Made by a program: the position numbers and the translations under genes. Below the pieces are notes generated by a model. The model saw only the letters and a program-made list of their open reading frames with translations. It did not search any database and had not been told where the DNA came from. Below, piece after piece: positions 34,302 to 42,200 of a DNA stretch of 55,410 nucleotides (positions are counted from its first letter, which is position 1; every line of letters begins with the position of its first letter). Location of the stretch: contig NZ_QOWC01000024.1 in the NCBI RefSeq assembly GCF_003574465.1, forward strand, positions 1 to 55,410. The letters are read 5' to 3'. The stretch is from Methylobacterium crusticola. GTDB lineage: Bacteria; Pseudomonadota; Alphaproteobacteria; Rhizobiales; Beijerinckiaceae.

Positions 34302-36127
34302 GCGACGAGCTGCTGGACTACTACAATCGCGAGCTCGACTTTCTGCGCCGGATGGCGCAGGACTTCGCGACCGAGCATCCTCGTATCGCTGGGCACCTGC
34401 GGCTCAGCGGCGATGCGATGGACGATCCTCACGTTGCCCGACTCATGCAGGGTGTGGCTTTTCTCAATGCCCGCACCGCGCGCAAGCTCGACGACGAGTT
34501 CCCTGAACTCGTGGACACCCTGCTGGAGGTGCTCTACCCGCACTACCTTGCCCCAGTCCCGTCGATGTCGGTGGTGCGGTTCAGTCCCTCGGCCGAGATG
34601 ACTGGGCCGCACCGAATCCCGGCCGGCAGCATGCTCGAGACTGAGGCCGTCGACGGCGAGGATTGCCGCTTCCGCACCTGCTACCCGGTTACGCTCTGGC
34701 CGATCGAGCTGACCGATGCCACCATGCTGGGCCAGCCGCTCGCGGCACCGCCTAATTCGGACGCTGAGGGGGCGAGCGCCGCGCTCAGCTTGACGCTGCA
34801 CTGCCTGCCGGACGGCATGACCTTCTCGGAGCTGCAGCCGGACCGTCTGCGCTTTTACCTGCGCGGTCCGGTGTCTCAGGTCTACGCCTTGCAGCAGATG
34901 ATCCTGAACGACACCATCTCGGTGGCGCTGGCTGACAGCGCTACCGATCCCCGCCCGGTGATCCTGCCACCGAGCGCCTTGTCGGCGGTGGGTTTTGCGC
35001 CGGAGGAGGCGCTGCTGCCCTATCCGGCGCGCTCACAGCACGCCTACCGCATACTCACCGAATTCTTCGTCTTTCCTGAGAAGTTCCTGTTCTTCGACGT
35101 GGAGGTCCTACAGAAGGTGCTGGCGTCGGCCGGCCGCGAGCTGCGCATCTTCCTATATTTCCGCAAGCGCGACGCCAGCCTCGAACGGGCGGTGACGAAG
35201 AGCTTGTTTGCCCTCGGCTGCACGCCTGTCGTCAATTTGTTTCCCCAGCGGGCTGAGCCAATCCTGATGGCGGCCAATCGCTTCGAGCACAAGGTGATCC
35301 CCGATTGCCGGCGCGAGGACGTGATGGAGGTTCATTCCATCCTCGGCATGTTCGTCACCGATGCGGCCGGCCAGCAGCGGGAGGTGTTGCCGTTCTACGC
35401 CAACCGCCGCGGCGTGGACGGACCCGGTCTGTTCTGGCACGGGGCGCGCCGGCCGGCGCCGGGGCGCAGGGGAGGGACCGACTTGTTCCTCACCTTCACT
35501 GGTGGCGACCTGGCCGGCGCGAGTTCGGAGCACGCCGAATGGGCGGTGACGCTCGAAACACTCTGCTGCAACCGAGACCTGCCAACCCGCCTTCCCTACG
35601 GCGGTGGCCATCCACGGCTGAGCCTGACCGACGGATCAAGCGCGGTCGCAGGCATCGACTGCGTGGTACCGCCAACGATGCCGCTGCACGGCCGGCTGTC
35701 CGGCAGCCATCGCTGGAGCCTGCTTTGCCACCTGAGCCTCAATCACTTGTCGCTGACCGGCGAGCGTGGCCTAGAGGCGTTGAAGGACATCCTGCGCCTC
35801 TACGACTTCCGCAACTCGGCTGAGACTTTGCGGCAGATCGATGGCCTAGTTGGCCTCACCGCCCAGCGCGGCACTGCGCGGGCCCCTACCCGGCCGGAGG
35901 ATCCGCCGTGGGCAGACGCTCTCTGCCGCGGCATCGACGTCGGGCTGACCTTCGATCCGGCGCATTTCGTTGGCGGCAGCCTGTTCCTGTTCGCGATGGT
36001 GCTCGACCACTTCCTGACGCTCTACGCGAGCATAAATTCCTTCACCCGCCTTACCGCGACCGTGCGGGGGCAACCGGGGATCTTGCGCGCATGGCCAGCC
36101 CGCGTCGGCGACCGACAGGTACTCTGA
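34298..36127 (+). CDS. tssF: T6SS baseplate protein TssF
   Basis: A 609-residue TssF. It begins DELLDYYNRELDFLRRMAQD and has FATEHPRIAGHLRLS, the family's signature N-terminus. It continues with LYPHYLAPVPSMSVVRF, HAYRILTEFFVFPEKFLFFD and a C-terminus with VGGSLFLFAMVLDHFLTLYA. Together with TssE, TssG and TssK it forms the baseplate wedge. It overlaps tssE by 4 bases and tssG by 37 bases. The long overlap with tssG is common in T6SS operons. Confidence 0.97.
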   Translation: MSDELLDYYNRELDFLRRMAQDFATEHPRIAGHLRLSGDAMDDPHVARLMQGVAFLNARTARKLDDEFPELVDTLLEVLYPHYLAPVPSMSVVRFSPSAEMTGPHRIPAGSMLETEAVDGEDCRFRTCYPVTLWPIELTDATMLGQPLAAPPNSDAEGASAALSLTLHCLPDGMTFSELQPDRLRFYLRGPVSQVYALQQMILNDTISVALADSATDPRPVILPPSALSAVGFAPEEALLPYPARSQHAYRILTEFFVFPEKFLFFDVEVLQKVLASAGRELRIFLYFRKRDASLERAVTKSLFALGCTPVVNLFPQRAEPILMAANRFEHKVIPDCRREDVMEVHSILGMFVTDAAGQQREVLPFYANRRGVDGPGLFWHGARRPAPGRRGGTDLFLTFTGGDLAGASSEHAEWAVTLETLCCNRDLPTRLPYGGGHPRLSLTDGSSAVAGIDCVVPPTMPLHGRLSGSHRWSLLCHLSLNHLSLTGERGLEALKDILRLYDFRNSAETLRQIDGLVGLTAQRGTARAPTRPEDPPWADALCRGIDVGLTFDPAHFVGGSLFLFAMVLDHFLTLYASINSFTRLTATVRGQPGILRAWPARVGDRQVL

Positions 36128-37155
36128 TTGCGCGCCTAACCGGCGCGCCGCATGCCTTCGACTTCGTTCAGGCGCTCCGCCTGATCGAGGCCCAAGACGG
36201 CCTCGACGACGATCGTCACAGTACATCCGGAGCCGCCCGGGCGGATGCTGCGAGGCCGACCGCGCGCTTCGTGACCGAGACGCGCCTGCGCTACCCGCAC
36301 GCGACCCTGACGGCGGCGCGCCTCGAAGGCGCGGCGCTGCGTGTCACAGTGTCGGGTTTTGGTTTGCTCGGCCCAATTGGGGTGCTGCCATACAGCTACA
36401 CATCGATCGTCGCCGACAGTCTACACGCCAATAATCCGGGGCTGAAGGCGTTCGTCGACCTATTCCAGCACCGGGCGGTCACGCTGTTCTACGGCGCGGC
36501 GAGCAAGTACCGCATCGTCATAAGCTACGACCGCATGCGTCGTGGCGGACCGGACCGTTTTGGCGACGCCCTCGCGCACCTGATCGGTCTCGGCCTTCCA
36601 TGCCTACGCGGCCGGCTCGCAGTGCCGGACGAGACCATCCTGCACTTCGCCGGGCTGTTCGCCAGCAAGGCCCGCACCGTGGCGGGGCTCGAAACCATCC
36701 TTGCCGACGCCCTCGCGGCGCCGGTCCAGGTCGTTCCGCTGGTCGGCCGCTGGCTCGCAGTCACGGAGAGCGAGCAGACCCGCATCGGGGACGAGGGCCG
36801 GCGTGCCCAGGGCCAGCACGGCGTGCTCGGGTCGAGCGCCATGGTGGGGAGTCGCACCTGGAGTGTGCAGAGCAACTTCCGCGTCGTGGTTGGACCGGTT
36901 GACGCCGAGCGGATTGCGTTGCTTCTGCCGGGCGGGCGCGACGCCGGCATGGTCGCCGATCTCGTCGGCCTCTACAGCGGCCTCGAATACGAGGTCGACC
37001 TCAACCTCGTGATCGAGGCCGCCGCGGTGCCACGGGCCCGGCTTGCCCCCGCCAGCGACGAGGACGGCGATGTCCGGCTCGGATACACCTCGTGGCTCCT
37101 AGCCGCGGAAAGTCCGATTGACCGCGATGACGCGGTCTTCGCCCTGGCAACCTAG
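36091..37155 (+). CDS. tssG: T6SS baseplate protein TssG
   Basis: A 354-residue TssG. HAFDFVQALRLIEAQ near the N-terminus, FGLLGPIGVLPYSYT, LKAFVDLFQHRAVTLFY and LGYTSWLL at the end are family marks. The ATG at 36091 lies 37 bases inside tssF, and translation from it reads GTLIARLTGAPHAFDF as expected. TssG bridges TssF copies in the baseplate. An unusual neighbour, a methyltransferase gene, starts 12 bases after its stop. Confidence 0.95.
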   Translation: MASPRRRPTGTLIARLTGAPHAFDFVQALRLIEAQDGLDDDRHSTSGAARADAARPTARFVTETRLRYPHATLTAARLEGAALRVTVSGFGLLGPIGVLPYSYTSIVADSLHANNPGLKAFVDLFQHRAVTLFYGAASKYRIVISYDRMRRGGPDRFGDALAHLIGLGLPCLRGRLAVPDETILHFAGLFASKARTVAGLETILADALAAPVQVVPLVGRWLAVTESEQTRIGDEGRRAQGQHGVLGSSAMVGSRTWSVQSNFRVVVGPVDAERIALLLPGGRDAGMVADLVGLYSGLEYEVDLNLVIEAAAVPRARLAPASDEDGDVRLGYTSWLLAAESPIDRDDAVFALAT

Positions 37156-37166
37156 GAAAACTGCGC

Positions 37167-38720
37167 ATGTCACTTTGGTCCGACGGCTACGTCAGCGACG
37201 TCGCGTATCTCCCAGGTCTCTACCTGGAGCAGACACCCGGGCACTTGCTGCTGGCCTGCCTCGTCAACGGCATCGAGCCGCCGGACTGCGGCGACAATTT
37301 CCGCTATTGTGAGCTCGGCTGTGGCCAGGGGGTCACCGCGGCGGTGATCGCCGCCGCCAACCCGCGCGCCCGGGTGGTGGCGATGGATTTCAATCCGGCT
37401 CATGTCGCTCGGGCTCGCCGTGTCGCGACGGAGGCCGGATTGACCAACGTAGAGTTCCTCGAACTCAGCTTCGCAGACCTCGCCGGAGAGCCGGCCCTTC
37501 GCGACTTCGACATGGTGTCAGCGCACGGGGTCTGGTCGTGGATCGCCCATAGGGACCGGCTCGACATCGCCAAGTTCCTCGGTCGGGCGGTCAAACCCGG
37601 CGGGCTCGCGGCGATCAGCTATAACGCGATGCCGGGCTGGACAGCGATGATCCCTCTGCAGCGGCTGCTGCTGGAGCAGGCCCGTCTCGGCCACGGCCGC
37701 AGCGACCAGCGGGTGCTCCAGGGACTCACCTTCGTCCGGCGGATGCAGGAGGCCGGCTCCGGCGTGCTCGGCGATGGAGCGCTGCTCGACAAGCTACTCG
37801 CCAAGGGCGGCAAGGCCGCAGGCGACGACCGGGCGGTCTACCTCGCCCACGAGTACCTCAATGAGAATTGGCAGCCGCTCTATCACGCCGACACAGCCCG
37901 GCTGCTCGCAAACGCCAAGCTGACATATGCCGGCTCGTCAACCCTGACCGACAATTTTCCCGATCTGCAGCTCAAGCCGGCGCAGCGCGCGCTCCTGGCC
38001 GAGGTGCCGGCCGGACCTCAGCGGGAGACGATGAAGGACTTCCTGTCGTCCCGGCCGTTCCGCCGCGACGTGTTCGTGCGCGGCGCGCGAACGATGCCTG
38101 ACAGCGAACGCGACGGCCATCTCGCCAGAATCGGTCTCGCGCTGAGTGTGCCGCGTCCCGAGGTGCGGCTTGAACTCGACGTTCCAGCCGGCAAGGCGCA
38201 GCTGCCGGATCACCATTACCGGCCGATCCTTGATGCTCTCGCCGAACGCCCGCACACGCTGCTCGAGCTCGCTGGCCTGCCGGCCTTACGCGACCTCGCG
38301 GGCGCACCGTCCATGGTCGAGATCGCCGGCATTCTGGTCGGGACTGGACAAGCCCTGCCTTTGCCCTGGGGCCTCGACGTCGCCGTCGCACCGGCGGCAC
38401 GGGCCTATAACCGTGCCGCGGTGGAGCCGGTCGTCGACCGCCACGCCGCGACCGCCTCGCTGGCAGCACCCGGCTCCGGTTCCGGTGTGACCCTTACCAC
38501 CCTGGAGGCCCTGATATACGCCGCACTGGCCGACGGCGTGCCGGCCGAACGTGGCGCCCTGCTTGCGCATCTCGAGGGTAGCCTGACGACGGGCGCGCTG
38601 ATGGGCGAAGACGGCCGGCTAATCGACGGGCCGGACGAGCTGCGCCGCCACTTCAGGGAGGGCGTCGCGTGGTGCCTCGCACACCGCCTGCCACTATGGC
38701 GCCGACTCGCGATCCTATGA
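37167..38720 (+). CDS. SAM methyltransferase with methyltransferase-regulatory domain
   Basis: A 517-residue protein. The N-terminal class I methyltransferase fold has motif I RYCELGCGQGVTAAV at about residues 46-60, VVAMDFNPAHVARAR, and a motif with HGVWSWIAHRDRLDIAKFL. Residues 230-315 resemble the MethyTransf_Reg domain (AHEYLNENWQPLYHADTARL, RRDVFVRGARTM). The last 200 residues form a further all-helical region. It is 12 bases after tssG and clearly part of the operon. Its substrate is unknown; protein methylation of a T6SS part or effector is an inference. It is unlike the first methyltransferase in length and layout. Confidence 0.88.
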   Translation: MSLWSDGYVSDVAYLPGLYLEQTPGHLLLACLVNGIEPPDCGDNFRYCELGCGQGVTAAVIAAANPRARVVAMDFNPAHVARARRVATEAGLTNVEFLELSFADLAGEPALRDFDMVSAHGVWSWIAHRDRLDIAKFLGRAVKPGGLAAISYNAMPGWTAMIPLQRLLLEQARLGHGRSDQRVLQGLTFVRRMQEAGSGVLGDGALLDKLLAKGGKAAGDDRAVYLAHEYLNENWQPLYHADTARLLANAKLTYAGSSTLTDNFPDLQLKPAQRALLAEVPAGPQRETMKDFLSSRPFRRDVFVRGARTMPDSERDGHLARIGLALSVPRPEVRLELDVPAGKAQLPDHHYRPILDALAERPHTLLELAGLPALRDLAGAPSMVEIAGILVGTGQALPLPWGLDVAVAPAARAYNRAAVEPVVDRHAATASLAAPGSGSGVTLTTLEALIYAALADGVPAERGALLAHLEGSLTTGALMGEDGRLIDGPDELRRHFREGVAWCLAHRLPLWRRLAIL

Positions 38721-39094
38721 GAGAGCCAGATGCGAACCCTGACCGGGCCAGTACCCGACGTGACTTCACAAGAATCAGATCCGGCCTCGGGTCGGACCTC
38801 ACGAGAGACTGAAGAGAATGAATCCATAGACCAGCGCAGGACAATCTAATCCGGGTTTTCATCTAAGCATGATTCTGGCGTCGAAGCGAGCACCGTTTCG
38901 GAGTTCGACGTTGCATGTCAACTAGGAGATTCGTGACGCTTCATAGACCGGGACCAGCGAGGAGAGTCTTTCAGGCAACATTAAATATATTTCATCAAGC
39001 TGACATCACTCGACCGCCGATTCCCCTATAAGCTGGCGGCCGTCAAGGTTGGCACCGGCAAAGGGCCGGGACATCGCGCGAACGGAGGCGACCC
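38721..39094. other. spacer before hcp
   Basis: 374 bases with no supportable gene, ending the long tssH-methyltransferase operon and leading to hcp. Because hcp is usually expressed more strongly than the rest, a separate promoter is expected here. A TTGGCAC at 39048-39054 recalls half of a sigma-54 site, but the second half is absent. Confidence 0.5.
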
Positions 39095-39571
39095 ATGGCG
39101 ATTTACGTGAACTACGACGGCATCCCAGGCGAGGCGACGCAGCAGGACCACACCAAGTGGATCGACGTAGTGTCGCTGTCCTGGGGCGTCGGTCGCGGAA
39201 TCTCGACCGTGTCCGGCTCGACCAACAACCGCGAGGCGTCAGAGCCTTCGGTGAGCGAGGTCACGATTGTCAAGGCGTTCGACAGCTCCTCGCCCAAGCT
39301 GTTTACCGAGGCCTGCACCGGCAATGCCGGCAAGACGGTGAAGATCGACCTGACCACCACCGGCAGCCCGGGCGTAACTTACTGCACCTATACGCTGACC
39401 AATGCGCTGATCTCTTCCTACCAGGTCTCGACCGGAGGTGACCGCCCAACCGAGTCGATTTCAATTAGCTTCACCAAACTTGAGTTCAAATTCACACCCT
39501 ACGACGATAAAAACAAGGCTGGAACTCCGGTCACCGTCTCGTACGATATGTCGACCACCAAATCTGGCTGA
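39095..39571 (+). CDS. hcp: T6SS inner-tube protein Hcp (TssD)
   Basis: A 158-residue Hcp1-family protein: AIYVNYDGIPGEATQQDHTK, WIDVVSLSWGVGRGIS, SEVTIVKAFDSSSPKLF and the late FTKLEFKFTPYD. Hexamers of Hcp stack into the tube that is fired by the sheath and may carry small effectors. There is no toxin extension. GGAGG lies 6 bases before the ATG. The gene has long spacers on both sides, so it is probably its own transcription unit. Confidence 0.97.
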   Translation: MAIYVNYDGIPGEATQQDHTKWIDVVSLSWGVGRGISTVSGSTNNREASEPSVSEVTIVKAFDSSSPKLFTEACTGNAGKTVKIDLTTTGSPGVTYCTYTLTNALISSYQVSTGGDRPTESISISFTKLEFKFTPYDDKNKAGTPVTVSYDMSTTKSG

Positions 39572-40239
39572 CGCTAGCAGAAAGCGAATACTGGCTTTAG
39601 CGTGCAAGGTGTCAGCCGACGCTCTTTTCGCTCGCTAGCCTTCGGCCGGCGGTTCGCATCAAGCATCGCCGCCGGCTCTATCGAATGACCTAGCCTCGTC
39701 GGCGACAAGCACTTTTTTGTCAAAACACAGCGAGGATCCTGTTACCATCCTACCCTTCTGGAACGGGTCAGTTGCTCGAATTTGTTGGCGGTTGAATAAG
39801 TAGCGATGGCAGCATGAGGCACCACAGCGACTGGAGCACCGATAGTGATCGCCCTCGACGAACGCCCAGAAAGGACTATGCGGTATAACCGGGTTTATAC
39901 CGCGCTAGGCATGATCTGCCTCCTGAGACCGACAGCCTCGAACGAGAGGACCGAACGTTTGAACAGGGCGGCATTCTAGGAGACGGCATCGACGCTGAAT
40001 GTCTGTCGTTCAGGTGACCGGCACCGGCCGGGGGAGTCCGATACACTCAGATGTGGAGGGTGTTCTGTTAGTCCGGCGCCGACGACGCACAGCGGCAGGC
40101 ATATGCGCCATCCGTGCTCCTGTTGCGATGGCAGTAGCCTCGACAGCAGAACCTGCATCAATCAAATCAATAAACGCCTCCAGCGGCGCACAATTTCCCG
40201 CGACGGCGCTCACTCAAGAGAGTTACTAGGGAGGCAGGT
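39572..40239. other. 668-base spacer between hcp and the candidate effector
   Basis: I cannot support a gene here; short frames on both strands are arginine-rich and unnatural. The stretch is long for such a compact cluster and could have lost a gene, for example an immunity gene. It contains a strong hairpin at 39880-39903. The start of the effector candidate follows GGGAGGCAGGT. Confidence 0.5.
39880..39903. promoter_or_regulatory. perfect 9-bp inverted repeat in the hcp-effector spacer
   Basis: GCGGTATAA and TTATACCGC are perfect arms around CCGGGT. There is no T-run after it. It lies about 310 bases past hcp and 340 before the next gene, so it could be a late terminator for hcp or an operator for the following gene. 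Confidence 0.45.
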
Positions 40240-42105
40240 ATGAATGGCAGCGATTTTAATGATCTTCTGCAACACGTCATGACTGAAGCCAAACGCAGAG
40301 CGGCCGACAAAGGGCAAGACTTGTCTGCCCGCATGTCCAAACCGAGGACCGATCTGCTGCAGCTTTATGGGCCTTTAGTCGATAAAGTCATGAAAAACAA
40401 GTCGGCAAACGAGGCTCAAAGAATTTACGACCTGTATCTAAAGGGTCCAGGCAATCTTAACAATGAGTTTTGGGCACTTATACGCCCTATCGTTGCCGAA
40501 ATCAATGCGACGAGCATTCAGGCAACTAACGGTGGCACTACCTCACTGGCCTCGATCATCAGAAAATATGATAGCAGCTTCGACAACATGCAAGACGCGC
40601 TCAAGGAATTGAGTGTTGATCAAACGAGCCCGATCGCCTATTTCCTTATGGCAGCCGGCGACATTATGTTTATGTCGGCTTTGAGCCTGATACCCGTTGT
40701 TGGGCCCGCCGTGAGCGTCGCCATGTCCGCGACCGTTGCACAGATCGCTTCATCGGCCGCAGCGGCCGGTGCATCCGCTCTGGTCGGGGGCGTCAGCTCC
40801 GCCGTTACCAACACACCAAATTCATCGGCAGGGGTAGTCAGTTTGTGTTGCAGAGGCATCGCGGCACTTGAGGATGCCTATATGAACAACGTTCTCGCAA
40901 AAGGCGATTTAAGCGGCCCGTCTTTTGCCAAGATCGTTCAAGGCACAGAACAATCACAAAACCAAATCGCGGCTGGTGTTATTAAGACGAACATCGCAAG
41001 TTCTGATAAAAGCAAAATCGATTTGTTTGCAAGCCAAAGCTCGTCACTGATGCCGAGCTCCGACAATATCCTTAACAAACAAGACACGTTGGATAAGTTC
41101 AGAAAAAGATCGAAGACGATATTGGCCGATGCCTCTGCTTTACTTGACAAGTTGATAAATTCTGGCGTAAAGCAATCGTTTATATCGGATACGGTTAAGA
41201 TTGATCTTCTACCGGAACATCAAAATAATGATAGCCTTAAAGCAGCACTTCTCATTATTGGGTACTACTTTGCTAAGGATTGGGACGGCGGCCGACGCGC
41301 GATGGCTGACGATGTACGCGGGCGTTTACAAGCAGGTCAGATGAGCAGCGAGCAAGCCAAGAAACTTTTCGCAATGGCAGACAGAGACGAGAGCGGCAAC
41401 AGGCCGCGCGTGTTTGGCAGCATGGTTCCGACGAACAATAACATTGGATTAGCTGGACAAGCCGTATTTGATCAGGTAAAAACTTTTACTGGAAAGACCG
41501 ATATTAAACAACTTGGATTTGATCCTTTTCATATCAAACCAGGCCAAAAGCGCGACTATGAGTCTCTCAGAAATTTCTCCGTTCACGCCATTTCGTACTT
41601 CAAGAATCTCAAAGCTGCCCTCGTCGCTGATTTTGATACAGTACTTAACAATACATATCCAGGAGGGACGATGTCTGATGTGGATTACAAGGAAATGTGG
41701 AGTATTTACATCGTATCGTCGCTGATTGTCAATGACGCTGTGCGCGACAACCGCTTCAAGATGCAAACCGGCTTTCGTGATTTCTTCCGGGGAGCCACGA
41801 AATCTGGAGGCGCTCCCACCGTTCCCGACAAGTACATCGAAGTTTTGGTCGCCGCCGGGTTCATCCATCGGTACAGTGCATTTCGGGTCAGCACGGCTGA
41901 GAAGCAACGGATGGCTGCTCTGAGAAAGCTGCGCTGGGAAAACAATCCCAGCAATGCGGAACGTGCGATGTTAATTGTATTCTGCATATTTGTTGTCTAT
42001 ACAGTTGATATTAGCCGTATCACACTTGGATTTTATAAGTGGAGCGATACGAAAATCAAATTAGGTGATATATGTACTACAATATCAGAATCGAGATACA
42101 TATGA
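40240..42105 (+). CDS. unknown protein between hcp and vgrG, candidate T6SS effector
   Basis: A 621-residue protein that I cannot place in a known family. The gene is clearly lower in GC than its T6SS neighbours. The N-terminal 125 residues are soluble and charged. Residues 131-188 form a long hydrophobic Gly/Ala/Ser-rich hairpin (ALSLIPVVGPAVSVAMSA, AGASALVGGVSSAV) like the membrane-inserting segments of pore-forming toxins. A soluble helical middle follows (DTLDKFRKRSKTILADASAL). A second hydrophobic stretch, AMLIVFCIFVVYTV, lies near 576-589. There is no signal peptide. Position directly before vgrG is the usual place for VgrG-loaded effectors. No separate immunity gene is evident. Effector function is inference. 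Confidence 0.75.
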   Translation: MNGSDFNDLLQHVMTEAKRRAADKGQDLSARMSKPRTDLLQLYGPLVDKVMKNKSANEAQRIYDLYLKGPGNLNNEFWALIRPIVAEINATSIQATNGGTTSLASIIRKYDSSFDNMQDALKELSVDQTSPIAYFLMAAGDIMFMSALSLIPVVGPAVSVAMSATVAQIASSAAAAGASALVGGVSSAVTNTPNSSAGVVSLCCRGIAALEDAYMNNVLAKGDLSGPSFAKIVQGTEQSQNQIAAGVIKTNIASSDKSKIDLFASQSSSLMPSSDNILNKQDTLDKFRKRSKTILADASALLDKLINSGVKQSFISDTVKIDLLPEHQNNDSLKAALLIIGYYFAKDWDGGRRAMADDVRGRLQAGQMSSEQAKKLFAMADRDESGNRPRVFGSMVPTNNNIGLAGQAVFDQVKTFTGKTDIKQLGFDPFHIKPGQKRDYESLRNFSVHAISYFKNLKAALVADFDTVLNNTYPGGTMSDVDYKEMWSIYIVSSLIVNDAVRDNRFKMQTGFRDFFRGATKSGGAPTVPDKYIEVLVAAGFIHRYSAFRVSTAEKQRMAALRKLRWENNPSNAERAMLIVFCIFVVYTVDISRITLGFYKWSDTKIKLGDICTTISESRYI

Positions 42106-42200
42106 TTGGTGAGCGCAAGAGATATTGATAGGGTAGTAAATAACTAAGAGCAACTCCCGCATCAAATCGTCCCCGGATTGCATAGAGCAGGTGAGTTTCA

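Noticed and set aside
39048..39066. Possible sigma-54 promoter before hcp (TTGGCAC).
   Set aside because: The -12 GC element is not at the required spacing; only the -24 half is present.
39999..40229. Short frames in the hcp-effector spacer as an immunity gene.
   Set aside because: Arginine-rich, no ribosome site, no hydrophobic or folded pattern.
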